In this document: piece by piece, positions 1-7,409 of the stretch
Numbering within the stretch: the stretch's first letter is position 1
Layout: every line of letters begins with the position of its first letter
Assembly: GCA_017428285.1 (NCBI GenBank)
Contig: JAFRRE010000144.1
Location: 1-10,568 of the forward strand
Length of the DNA: 10,568 bases
Reading direction: 5' to 3'
DNA from: Bacteroidales bacterium
GTDB lineage: Bacteria > Bacteroidota > Bacteroidia > Bacteroidales > F082
Position numbers and translations under genes: made by a program
Notes under the pieces: generated by a model
Database searches by the model: none
What the model was told of the DNA's origin: nothing
What the model saw: the letters and a program-made list of their open reading frames with translations, nothing else

Positions 1-266
1 AAGACCTGGAAGTTGGCAGCACCCCAGCTCACACTCGACTGAGAAGCATAGAACTTCATGGCTGTGATGTCACCATTGGCCATAGCGGTAAGCTCGGCCG
101 CAGGCATCACAAACTCAGCCTTGAGGTAAGCATCGGCATAATAGCCGTAAACCGGCACGTAACCGTTGGTAGCTGTACCATCGTGTACGGTCAGTTCATT
201 TGCTCTCACAAAGCCAGTAACGGCAAGCAAGAGCATCATCATCAAAGAAAATACTTTCTTTTTCAT
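1..266 (-). CDS. Secreted protein, N-terminal fragment (partial at left edge)
   Basis: Only the first 88 codons are present; the gene continues past base 1. The start at 264-266 (ATG AAA AAG AAA) is chosen because it opens a textbook Sec signal peptide: a lysine cluster at residues 2-4, a hydrophobic core FSLMMMLLLAVTGF, and a likely signal peptidase I site after V-R-A (residues 20-22). The mature start, rich in Gly, Tyr and Thr (ELTVHDGTATNGYVPVYGYY, then ADAYLKAEFVMPAAEL, later MKFYASQ and SWGAANFQV), resembles the N-terminal module of large Bacteroidales secreted proteins that often carry fibronectin-type III or jelly-roll domains and sometimes a type IX secretion tail. That resemblance is from memory, and the C-terminal region that would settle it is outside the window. 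The product is exported; its function is unknown. It is separated from the glycogen operon by the terminator at 486-522, so it is a separate transcription unit. Confidence 0.8.
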   Translation of the reverse strand, partial: MKKKVFSLMMMLLLAVTGFVRANELTVHDGTATNGYVPVYGYYADAYLKAEFVMPAAELTAMANGDITAMKFYASQSSVSWGAANFQV

Positions 267-488
267 AATGAATAATTTTGGTTAATAAATAAGTGAATTG
301 AATTGTTTCTGTGTGTGTAAATGAGAAACGCACCAGTGCCAAAAGGCATGGTGACAGCATTTTTGCTAGGCATTGTGGTAAAAAAAGAATGCATAGTAAA
401 CGCGTTTAACATTTTGTCGACACCTATAAGACGCGCGAGAGGCGATTTACCCTTAGTCAAAAACGGCTTTTTTTTATAAATGTGCAAA
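267..488 (-). other. Upstream/leader region of the secreted-protein gene
   Basis: This gene-free stretch lies between the terminator at 486-522 and the start codon at 266. I find no clean TAnnTTTG box reading toward the gene. It contains a CG-rich block at 425-466 (minus-strand core CTCTCGCGCGTCTTATAGG) that could be an alternative, ECF-type promoter. It also has a perfect 12-bp palindrome TAAACGCGTTTA at 397-408, and a hairpin at 331-353 (on the minus strand CACCATGCC, loop TTTT, GGCACTGGTG: 9 pairs with one bulged C). The 30 bases before the start codon are AT-rich with no Shine-Dalgarno motif, as usual in Bacteroidetes. An open frame running through the region ends in TGA overlapping the start codon as ATGA, but its predicted peptide does not look like a protein. 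Any regulatory role is inferred. Confidence 0.4.
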
Positions 489-522
489 AAAAATGGGAAA
501 GGCGATTGCCTTTCCCATTTTT
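486..522 (-). terminator. Rho-independent terminator of the glycogen operon
   Basis: Read on the minus strand, a 15-bp perfect stem (arms at 508-522 and 489-503; core AAATGGGAAAGGC / GCCTTTCCCATTT) closes on a 4-base loop AATC and runs directly into a run of eight Ts (493 down to 486). It begins 15 bases after the stop codon of the synthase-phosphorylase gene (TGA, 537-539), exactly where the operon should end. On the plus strand the same stem is followed by only five Ts, so it may work weakly in that direction too, but no plus-strand gene reads into it. Confidence 0.93.
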
Positions 523-536
523 GCATCTTTAGTAGG

Positions 537-3500
537 TCAAATCCACTTCACCAACGGGAAGTCTTGCCTATGCGGCAACATAGCGTTGGTGGGGTACACT
601 CGGAAGGTAAAATTATATACTCCAGCACGCGTAATCGGCACCTTAATATAATATTTCACCCATTTGTCACCCGAGTCAACGAGCTTCATTTTGTAGACAG
701 ATGTGATTTCATCCACCATCTCGTTGTTCTTCTTGCCAAAGAGCAACTCTATGGCAAGGTCACCAGGCTCAAGGTCAGGCGTTAGCAATGTGATTTCGGC
801 AACGAACTGTTCACCGAAGGTCAACGGACGCACGTTGGTGTCAGGCAAAATCAGCGACTTCACCTCCACCTTGTCCCAGTTGTTGCGCACACGCGTCTTC
901 CATGCATTGATCTCAAAGGCCTTCTGGTAACGGTTGGCTCGCATCCAGTTGGTCCGCTCAATCAGCTTGTTGTAGTACTGCTCAAAGTAGTCATCCATCA
1001 TACGTTTCATCGTGAAGCGCGGCGAAATCTCGTTGAGGCACTTCTTCATAGCAGCCACCCAACCTGTGGGGACTTCATGCACATTACGAGCATAGTAAAG
1101 CGGAACGATTTCATTTTCAAGCGTGTTATAGATGGTCTCAGCATCCATCTCATCCTGATAACGCTGATCCTGATAGGTGCGTTTCTCCTGAATAGCCCAA
1201 CCAGCATCGGGGCGATAGCCCTCAGCCCACCAGCCGTCCAAAACGGAGAAGTTGAGTACACCGTTCATCACAGCCTTCTCTCCACTCGTGCCAGAGGCTT
1301 CGAGCGGACGTGTCGGGGTATTAAGCCACACATCTACGCCACTGGTCAGGCGGCCACCAAGCTCCATATCGTAATTGCTGATAAACAATATCTTACCAAT
1401 AAACTCAGGCCTACGCGAGATGTCTATAATCATCTTGATCAGGTCTTGGCCCGCCTTGTCGTTCGGATGCGCCTTACCGGCAAAGAGGAAGATGACAGGA
1501 CGCTTCGGATCGTTGACCAACTGCGACAGACGCTCCAAATTGCCGAACAGCAAATGGGCACGCTTGTAGGTGGCAAAACGACGGGCAAAACCAACAACCA
1601 ATGCATTCTCGTTCAAGCTGTTGACCGTCTGCATGATGAGTTTAGGACTCTCCTGACGCTGGCGCATGTCTTCCTTAATCTTCTCTCCCAGATATGCGAT
1701 CAATTCGTGTTTCAATTGTTTGCGGATGTTCCAGATCTTCTCATCCGGCACTTCGTTGATCCGCTCCCACATCTTCACGTCCGATTGGGTGTCGATGTAA
1801 TCAGGACCGAAGGTGTCTTTATAGAGGCTCTGCCAAAGTCGGTTGCTCCAAGTGGGCAGATGCACGCCGTTGGTGACATAGCCGATGTGGTTCTCCTCAG
1901 CGAAATAACCCGGCCACAGCGACTGGAACATCTCGCGCGACACACGGCCGTGAATCTTACTCACGCCGTTCACCTCTTGACTGAGGTTGGTGGCCAACAC
2001 GCTCATCGAGAACTTCTCATTCGGGTTGTTGGGATTGAATCGACCCAGACCCATGAAGCGTTCCCAACTGATGTTCATGCGGTTGGCATAGTGAGGCATA
2101 TAAGTACGGATGAGGTGTTCCTCGAAGGCATCGTGACCCGCAGGCACGGGCGTGTGCGTAGTAAATAAGGTGGAGGCCCTCACCAACTCAAGTGCGACGT
2201 CGAAGTCGAGGTTGTGCTTGTTGATGTAGACACGCAGACGCTCCAGTCCACTGAAGGCGGCATGGCCCTCGTTACAGTGGTAGATGGTAGGCTTCATGCC
2301 CATGGCTTCCAAGAGACGGATGCCGCCCACGCCGAGGAACATCTCCTGCTTGATGCGCATCTCGCTATCGCCGCCATAGAGTCGGCTCGTAATGCCACGG
2401 TCCTCGGGCGAGTTCTCCTCGATGTCGGTGTCCAAAAGGTAGAGTCCTATCCTACCCACGTTGACACGCCATGCCTTGGCATAGACCGAGCGGCCTGGGA
2501 AGGCTATGCTCACCTTCACCCATTCACCTTGTTCGTTAAGCACCGGTATCAGTGGCAGCTGAGAGAATTTCTGCGGGATGTACTCGGCGCGCTGTTCGCC
2601 AGAGACAGTAATCTCCTGGGCAAAATAGCCGAAACGATACAGCAAACCGATGCCCACCATATTGGCGTTAGAGTCGGAAGCCTGCTTCATGTAGTCGCCT
2701 GCCAGGATACCGAGACCACCGGAATAGATCTTCAGGCTCTTCATCAGGCCGTATTCCATACTGAAATAGGCGATGAGGTCCTTCTGCTGCGTCGGCTGCG
2801 ACATGTATTGCTTGAACTGGTCGTACACTTTGTTGAGGCGTTCCACAAAGTCACTGTTGTTCTCCAAGTCCTTGATCTGCTCCACCGACAGACCTTCCAT
2901 CATGGCGACGGGGTTTTGCTCTGTGGCTTTCCAAGCCACCGGGTCGATGCTCTCAAACAGTTCGATGGCATCCACGTTCCAGCACCACCAAATGTTACGC
3001 GAGAGCTCTTCGAGCTTCTTCATCTCGGGCGAATAGACGGGTTTCACCAGCACCTTCTTCCAACTCGGCGTGTCGTTCTTCTGGTAGACCACCTCATGCA
3101 TCATATCAGCGTATGGCACAGGCTCCAACATGTAATGGCGGCCACCTGCTTTCTCCAAAGCCACATCCCAAGCCTTCTGATAGTTGACAATCAAGTCTTT
3201 CCAAAGCAGTTTATCAGCCACTTGCAAGGCGGCCTCCGAGATTTCGGCCATGCCCTTATCGGTCAAATTTAAGAAACGGCGCAAAGCGGACACGATTTCA
3301 TCTATCACCTTATTATTATCACCTTGCTGACGCGGCACAACGGTCACAGCATCATTGTCCTTGCATTCCTGCTGCACGAACTTCCCGAAACCAGAGACAT
3401 CGGAGGTCAAGGTCGGAATGCCAAGTGCCACGCTCTCAAGCGGCGTATACCCCCAAGGCTCGTAATAGGACGGGAACACTGAAAAATCGAACGCTGTGAG

Positions 3501-4763
3501 GAAGTCCGAATAGGTCATATTGAAGATGCCATCGCTACCGTTGAGGTATGCCGGCACAAACATCACCTTTACCTTGTCGTTGGCATCATTTTGCAAGCCT
3601 GAATTGCGCAAGGTGTTCAAAATTGCATCATTCTCATAGTCAAAAACATGGTGCGTAGCAGGAAAATCGGTGTGCCCCATAATGGCATTGGTGCCATCGA
3701 GGCGATGCTGCAAGTCCTTCGAAGGACCAGCAATGTTACTCGGCACTGCAATCACGGCCACCACTGTACGCGGCAAGTTCTTGTCCTCGTTCAAACGGCG
3801 CAAGGCCTCAATGAAGAGGTCGATGCCTTTGTTCTTGAACTCATATCGCCCACTGTTGAGCACCATAAGGCAATTGGGGTCAAGGGTTTCGCCGCACAAG
3901 GTTCCAGCGATTTTCAAAATTTGTTCTCGTGTCGCCTTACGTTTCTTGGCAAATTCAGTATTGTCTTTCCTGAAAGTATGATCGATGCCGTTCTTTGTCA
4001 CCACATCGGGTTTGCGGTAGAGGAACTGTTCGCACTCCTGTGCCGTGATGTCGCTCACCGTCGTGAAAGCATCTGCATTTTTGGCCGCCTTCTGCTCCAT
4101 CGACTGCTGCGAGACCACATTGAACTGCATGGCCATCACTGAAGGCAGATAAGTTTTCAGATTGTCATACAGCGGCAATCCGTTGCCCGAGATGGCACGG
4201 CCGAGATAAGTGGCATGCGTAGTAAACACGGTGGCAATCTGCGGACAATGCTCCTTCAGATACAACACACCCGAGCCTGTCATCCACTCGTGGAACTGGG
4301 CCACAATATTGCTGGTTTGTTGCAAATAGAAGTTGCAGAAACTCTCAATCACCTGACCAGCAGCATAGCCGAACAAAACGGGCTCTATATAGTCCCACTG
4401 ACCGCGGATACTATCCAATTCATACTGTTCCCATAGGTGTCCAAGTATTTCATTCTTAGACTGATAAAGTGGTGTATAGTCCACCAAAATAGCGATGGGG
4501 CTGCTTTCGATTTTCCATCGTCCAATACGGCATTTCAAGCCTTGGACCAATGCCCTTTCGCGCCACTCAGGAAAGAGGTCGTTGTCTTCAACAAAATAAA
4601 GTGTCTCATGTGATTCCTTAACCACATCAGGACCAACGGTAATATAATGGTCATCAAGTAGTTGACGCATCACATTCGACTTCGTGGAAAGCACTGTGTA
4701 GATGCCACCCACCATATTACACACTTCCCAACTGGTTTCAAAAAGGTATTCGGGGTTTTTCAT
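537..4763 (-). CDS. Glycogen synthase (GT3) - alpha-glucan phosphorylase fusion, 1408 aa
   Basis: One chain carries two opposing activities. Residues ~1-545 are a GT3 (eukaryote-like) glycogen synthase: VGGIYTVL at 18-25, FTTHATYLGR around H183, GRYEFKNKG from G305, and the retaining GT-B pair E435/E443 in EPWGYTPLE (E-X7-E). GT3 enzymes add glucose from UDP-glucose to alpha-1,4 chains. A linker leads to a DUF3417-type region (~574-665, KPVYSPEMKKLEELSRNIWW) and then a GT35-like phosphorylase: YFSMEYG from Y666, SGGLG at 681-685, NEGHAAF, THTPVPAGHD, FARRFATYKRA, and EASGTSGEKAVMNG with K1163 as the expected pyridoxal-phosphate lysine. This half would release glucose-1-phosphate. A beta-rich C-terminal domain starts near W1296. 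There is no signal peptide, so it is cytoplasmic. It is the last gene of the operon, 139 bp after the GH57 gene across a large inverted repeat, and is followed by a strong terminator. Both halves retain their key motifs and the frame is unbroken. Similar fusions are known in Bacteroidales; activities here are predicted. Confidence 0.95.
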   Translation of the reverse strand: MKNPEYLFETSWEVCNMVGGIYTVLSTKSNVMRQLLDDHYITVGPDVVKESHETLYFVEDNDLFPEWRERALVQGLKCRIGRWKIESSPIAILVDYTPLYQSKNEILGHLWEQYELDSIRGQWDYIEPVLFGYAAGQVIESFCNFYLQQTSNIVAQFHEWMTGSGVLYLKEHCPQIATVFTTHATYLGRAISGNGLPLYDNLKTYLPSVMAMQFNVVSQQSMEQKAAKNADAFTTVSDITAQECEQFLYRKPDVVTKNGIDHTFRKDNTEFAKKRKATREQILKIAGTLCGETLDPNCLMVLNSGRYEFKNKGIDLFIEALRRLNEDKNLPRTVVAVIAVPSNIAGPSKDLQHRLDGTNAIMGHTDFPATHHVFDYENDAILNTLRNSGLQNDANDKVKVMFVPAYLNGSDGIFNMTYSDFLTAFDFSVFPSYYEPWGYTPLESVALGIPTLTSDVSGFGKFVQQECKDNDAVTVVPRQQGDNNKVIDEIVSALRRFLNLTDKGMAEISEAALQVADKLLWKDLIVNYQKAWDVALEKAGGRHYMLEPVPYADMMHEVVYQKNDTPSWKKVLVKPVYSPEMKKLEELSRNIWWCWNVDAIELFESIDPVAWKATEQNPVAMMEGLSVEQIKDLENNSDFVERLNKVYDQFKQYMSQPTQQKDLIAYFSMEYGLMKSLKIYSGGLGILAGDYMKQASDSNANMVGIGLLYRFGYFAQEITVSGEQRAEYIPQKFSQLPLIPVLNEQGEWVKVSIAFPGRSVYAKAWRVNVGRIGLYLLDTDIEENSPEDRGITSRLYGGDSEMRIKQEMFLGVGGIRLLEAMGMKPTIYHCNEGHAAFSGLERLRVYINKHNLDFDVALELVRASTLFTTHTPVPAGHDAFEEHLIRTYMPHYANRMNISWERFMGLGRFNPNNPNEKFSMSVLATNLSQEVNGVSKIHGRVSREMFQSLWPGYFAEENHIGYVTNGVHLPTWSNRLWQSLYKDTFGPDYIDTQSDVKMWERINEVPDEKIWNIRKQLKHELIAYLGEKIKEDMRQRQESPKLIMQTVNSLNENALVVGFARRFATYKRAHLLFGNLERLSQLVNDPKRPVIFLFAGKAHPNDKAGQDLIKMIIDISRRPEFIGKILFISNYDMELGGRLTSGVDVWLNTPTRPLEASGTSGEKAVMNGVLNFSVLDGWWAEGYRPDAGWAIQEKRTYQDQRYQDEMDAETIYNTLENEIVPLYYARNVHEVPTGWVAAMKKCLNEISPRFTMKRMMDDYFEQYYNKLIERTNWMRANRYQKAFEINAWKTRVRNNWDKVEVKSLILPDTNVRPLTFGEQFVAEITLLTPDLEPGDLAIELLFGKKNNEMVDEITSVYKMKLVDSGDKWVKYYIKVPITRAGVYNFTFRVYPTNAMLPHRQDFPLVKWI

Positions 4764-4800
4764 TTTATTTAGTTTTCTTTTTTTGAGAATTCATATTCGA

Positions 4801-4898
4801 ACTATGGCCTATGGCTTATGACAATGGCTGTTTTAAGCAAAAGGTAAAGTGTCATCTTTTCCATGAAACAGCCATAGTCATTGGCCATGAGCCATAGT
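4801..4898. repeat. Imperfect inverted repeat built of ~7-bp words, in operon gap
   Basis: Two 33-bp arms, 4801-4833 and 4866-4898, are inverted copies matching at 28 of 33 positions, separated by 32 bp. The left arm reads as degenerate heptads (CTATGGC, CTATGGC, TTATGAC, then AATGGC). On the right side there is also an exact 12-bp direct repeat GCCATAGTCATT at 4871-4882 and 4891-4902, with a 20-bp period. The element occupies most of the gap between the GH57 stop (4903-4905) and the fusion-gene start (4763). Transcribed from the operon promoter it would fold into a long hairpin with a few mismatches, but no T-run follows it, so it is not a standard terminator. It may affect read-through or mRNA stability, or be a dispersed intergenic repeat; the sequence alone does not decide. 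Confidence 0.85.
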
Positions 4899-4902
4899 CA
4901 TT

Positions 4903-6096
4903 TTAGGCTTTAACTTTCCGTTTCGACAGTTTCATCACCCTATCGGTGAAGTCGGTCAAGACGTTCATATAATTGACATACGCATCGTAAGGCGAGGCAT
5001 AGTGGTTGAAGTACTTGTGTACTACGCCGTCCGACAGCCACTTCGTGCACATGTAATAGAAGTGGTCGGAGGTTTGGAGCATGGTCCAGTCTTGCTGCAG
5101 TTCCTCGTCCTTGATGCGATGCACCTTGGCCGTGAGGTCGTAAAGGGCACGGTAGGCGTCGTCCTGCAGGGGGTTGCCGAGCCAAGCCGTGAGGTCGCGC
5201 TCCTCGTCGCTCCACGACAACACATTGGGCACATTGACGGCACTCACAGGCTGCAAAGCCTTGGCCAACTCCTGAGGAGTGGCGAACTTGAACTTGCTGC
5301 CTTTCAAGATGGCCCCAGGCAAAGCATCCATGAAGTTGAAAATGCCCGTCTCGGCTGATTGATGCTCGCCAAAGGTCTCATAGTCCATAAAGATGTTGAC
5401 AACCTCTTCTTCTTCCGGCAAGGCATTCAGCCAGTTGACGAAGTCCTCGGCGCGGAAACCGTCCTGCACGAAGCGGAAGGCAATCTCGTCGCTGAACTTG
5501 AAGTTGCGCAGCAGCACTTTCAGCTTCGGGTTGATCGCGTTGGCGTACATGTAGTTGGGACTCTTCCAACCCAAAATGTGCTTGGCACCTTCGGTAAGCA
5601 TGAGGTTGTAGCCCATATCGGCCACCGCTGCACCGATTTCATCGCTATAAATCAACTCGGTGTTGCGGAAGGTCTTCGGCGTGACGCCAAACACTTCCTT
5701 CATCTTGTGCTTGTGAGCCGTCACCTGACGCTTGAACTCATCGGGGTTCGACAGCGAAGCCAAAGAATGGGCATAGGTCTCGGAAAGCACCTCTACCCTA
5801 CCCGTGGCAACTAATTTCTGGAAACTTTCTAGCACCTCAGGCGCAAATTGCTCCATTTGCTCGATGACCACACCCGAGAACGAAAAAGCGAATTTGACCT
5901 TGTCGCCAAACTTCTCGATTTGGCGCATCAAGAGCTCATTCATGGGCAGGTAGCACTTCTCGGCCACGCGCCGCATGATCATGCGGTTGCTGTAGTCGTC
6001 ATAGTAATAGTGTTTCTTACCGATTTCGAAGAAACGATACGTGCGAAGCCTGTAGGGCTGATGCACTTGGAAATAGAAACAGATTGATTTGCTCAT
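4903..6096 (-). CDS. GH57 family alpha-amylase-like enzyme, 397 aa
   Basis: GH57 enzymes are retaining alpha-glucan hydrolases, transferases or branching enzymes with a (beta/alpha)7 barrel. The family regions appear in order: HQPY at 12-15; SFSGVVIEQ at 72-80; FRNTELIYSDE at 143-153 with E147 as the expected nucleophile; MDYETFGEH at 237-245 with D238 as the expected acid/base; and SWSDEERDLTAW at 294-305. Both catalytic residues are kept, so this is not one of the inactive amylase-like homologues. No signal peptide is present, which implies action on cytoplasmic glycogen or maltodextrin. At 397 residues it is shorter than characterised GH57 branching enzymes (usually above 500), favouring alpha-amylase or 4-alpha-glucanotransferase, but its product specificity cannot be read from sequence. 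The start at 6094-6096 lies 26 bp after the GT4 stop, behind an A-rich stretch and with no promoter seen, so it belongs to the same transcript. Confidence 0.92.
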   Translation of the reverse strand: MSKSICFYFQVHQPYRLRTYRFFEIGKKHYYYDDYSNRMIMRRVAEKCYLPMNELLMRQIEKFGDKVKFAFSFSGVVIEQMEQFAPEVLESFQKLVATGRVEVLSETYAHSLASLSNPDEFKRQVTAHKHKMKEVFGVTPKTFRNTELIYSDEIGAAVADMGYNLMLTEGAKHILGWKSPNYMYANAINPKLKVLLRNFKFSDEIAFRFVQDGFRAEDFVNWLNALPEEEEVVNIFMDYETFGEHQSAETGIFNFMDALPGAILKGSKFKFATPQELAKALQPVSAVNVPNVLSWSDEERDLTAWLGNPLQDDAYRALYDLTAKVHRIKDEELQQDWTMLQTSDHFYYMCTKWLSDGVVHKYFNHYASPYDAYVNYMNVLTDFTDRVMKLSKRKVKA

Positions 6097-6122
6097 ATTG
6101 TATGTTTTTTATTATTCGCTAA

Positions 6123-7409
6123 TTAAACCACCGATTCATACACCGCCTTAATCTTTTTCGCAGCGGCTTCCCACTTGAGGCTGTCCACCTCATCTTTGCC
6201 TTCATCCTTGAAGCAGTCGGCCAAAGGCTTGTAATGGCAGAGGCCATAGATGGCGTCGGCCAGACCGTTGATGTCCCAGAAGTCGACCTTCAAGGCGTGC
6301 TTGACAACCTCGGAGACACCCGACTGCTTGCTGATGACCACCGGCACATTCAAGCGCATGGCCTCCAACGGCACGATGCCGAACGGTTCGGAGATGGACG
6401 GCATGACAAACACATCGGTCATGGCGAACATCTGGTCGACGGCCTCGCCCTTCAGGAAGCCCGTGAAGTGGAAGTGGCTGCCCATGCCAAGTTGGGCCAC
6501 ACGGCGGATCATCTTCTCCAACATGTCGCCCGTGCCCGCCATCACGAAATGGATGCTCGGGTCGACTTGGTGGATCTTATATGCTGCTTCAATGAAGTAC
6601 TCTGGCCCTTTTTGGTAGGTGATTCTTCCAAGGAAGGTCACCACTTTGGCGTCCAATCCGCTGCGTTCGTATTCCGATTTGGGCTTGTCGTTAGGTTCCA
6701 CGGCATTATGCACTGTCACGACCTTGGCGGGGTCGATGCCGTATTTGTTGATGACAATATTGCGCGTCAGATTACTCACCGTGATGACACGGTCAGCGGC
6801 TTCCATACCTCTGCGCTCGATGGCGTACACATCCGTGTTGATGTTCTCACCTGAGCGGTCAAACTCGGTGGCGTGCATGTGCACCACCAGCGGCTTGCCT
6901 GTGGTCTCTTTTGCCGCGATGCCGGCTGAATAGGTCAGCCAGTCGTGGGCGTGGATGACATCGAAGTCATATTTCGTGGCTAGTGATGAGCCAATCAAGG
7001 CATAGCGCGCCACCTCCTCCATCAGGTTCATGCCATATTTGCCCGAGAACTGATAGTTGCGTGCAAACACCGAGCCGCTACGGTTGAAGTGCTCCACCAC
7101 ATGACGGTCGTTTTCCAACACATTGGCAAATTGCTCTGGGCCGACATACGGGATGATGTTGGAGCCTATCTCCATGTATTGCACACGTTCCCAATAGCTG
7201 CGGTCTTTCTCATGGTCGATGTCGATGGTCACATCGCTGGCATTGAGCAGACGCACATTGGTCTCATCCTCGTCGCCGTAGGCACGTGGCACCACGAAGA
7301 GCACATCCACATCATTTTTGGCCAGGCCTTTGGTCATGCCGAAGCAGGCCGTTCCAAGGCCTCCGGTAATATGGGGCGGAAACTCCCACCCAAACATCAG
7401 GACTCTCAT
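6123..7409 (-). CDS. GT4 family glycosyltransferase, probable glucan synthase, 428 aa
   Basis: This is a GT-B fold retaining glycosyltransferase. The N-terminal domain opens with MRVLMFGWEFPPHITGGLGT, whose GGLG (16-19) matches the donor/acceptor loop of bacterial and archaeal glycogen synthases, and has IHAHDW at 152-157. The C-terminal nucleotide-sugar domain shows FLGRITYQKGPE (R262, K267) and the E-X7-E pair E341/E349 in EPFGIVPLE. It is soluble, with no signal peptide or membrane segment. Its start overlaps the stop of the debranching gene by four bases (ATGA, 7406-7409), which suggests translational coupling. Position in a glycogen operon points to alpha-glucan synthesis: chain elongation, priming, or formation of a phosphorylated maltosyl donor as in actinobacterial GlgM. 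The donor (UDP- or ADP-glucose) and acceptor are not identifiable from sequence. Because the operon also has a GT3 synthase, the two probably divide the work, but this is inference. Confidence 0.88.
   Translation of the reverse strand: MRVLMFGWEFPPHITGGLGTACFGMTKGLAKNDVDVLFVVPRAYGDEDETNVRLLNASDVTIDIDHEKDRSYWERVQYMEIGSNIIPYVGPEQFANVLENDRHVVEHFNRSGSVFARNYQFSGKYGMNLMEEVARYALIGSSLATKYDFDVIHAHDWLTYSAGIAAKETTGKPLVVHMHATEFDRSGENINTDVYAIERRGMEAADRVITVSNLTRNIVINKYGIDPAKVVTVHNAVEPNDKPKSEYERSGLDAKVVTFLGRITYQKGPEYFIEAAYKIHQVDPSIHFVMAGTGDMLEKMIRRVAQLGMGSHFHFTGFLKGEAVDQMFAMTDVFVMPSISEPFGIVPLEAMRLNVPVVISKQSGVSEVVKHALKVDFWDINGLADAIYGLCHYKPLADCFKDEGKDEVDSLKWEAAAKKIKAVYESVV

Noticed and set aside
263..526. Minus-strand open frame of 87 codons ending in ATGA overlap with the secreted-protein start
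   Set aside because: Its beginning lies inside the terminator hairpin, and its peptide is Phe/Asn/Thr-rich with no homology I recognise. The overlap can arise by chance because the gene starts ATGA. A shorter leader peptide from the internal ATG near 414 is possible but unsupported.
1077..3272. Two long plus-strand open frames (1077-2168 and 2214-3272) antisense to the phosphorylase half
   Set aside because: They lie opposite a gene with unmistakable family motifs throughout, their peptides show no recognisable domains and are His/Leu/Val-rich as expected for antisense shadows, and no promoter or start context supports them.
4838..4846. Internal promoter for the fusion gene (TACCTTTTG on the minus strand)
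   Set aside because: It has three instead of two bases between TA and TTTG and no convincing -33 element; it remains a weak possibility.
4801..4898. Possible intrinsic terminator or CRISPR-like array in the heptad repeat
   Set aside because: There is no T-run after the stem in the operon direction, and repeats and spacers are too short and irregular for a CRISPR array.
5002..5814. Plus-strand open frames opposite the GH57 gene (5002-5358, 5359-5814)
   Set aside because: They are antisense shadows of codon bias in the GH57 gene, with low-complexity peptides and no motifs.
6234..6854. Plus-strand open frame of 206 codons opposite the GT4 gene
   Set aside because: It is rich in His, Asp and Val, as expected from the reverse of a coding strand; the opposite frame carries all GT4 motifs.
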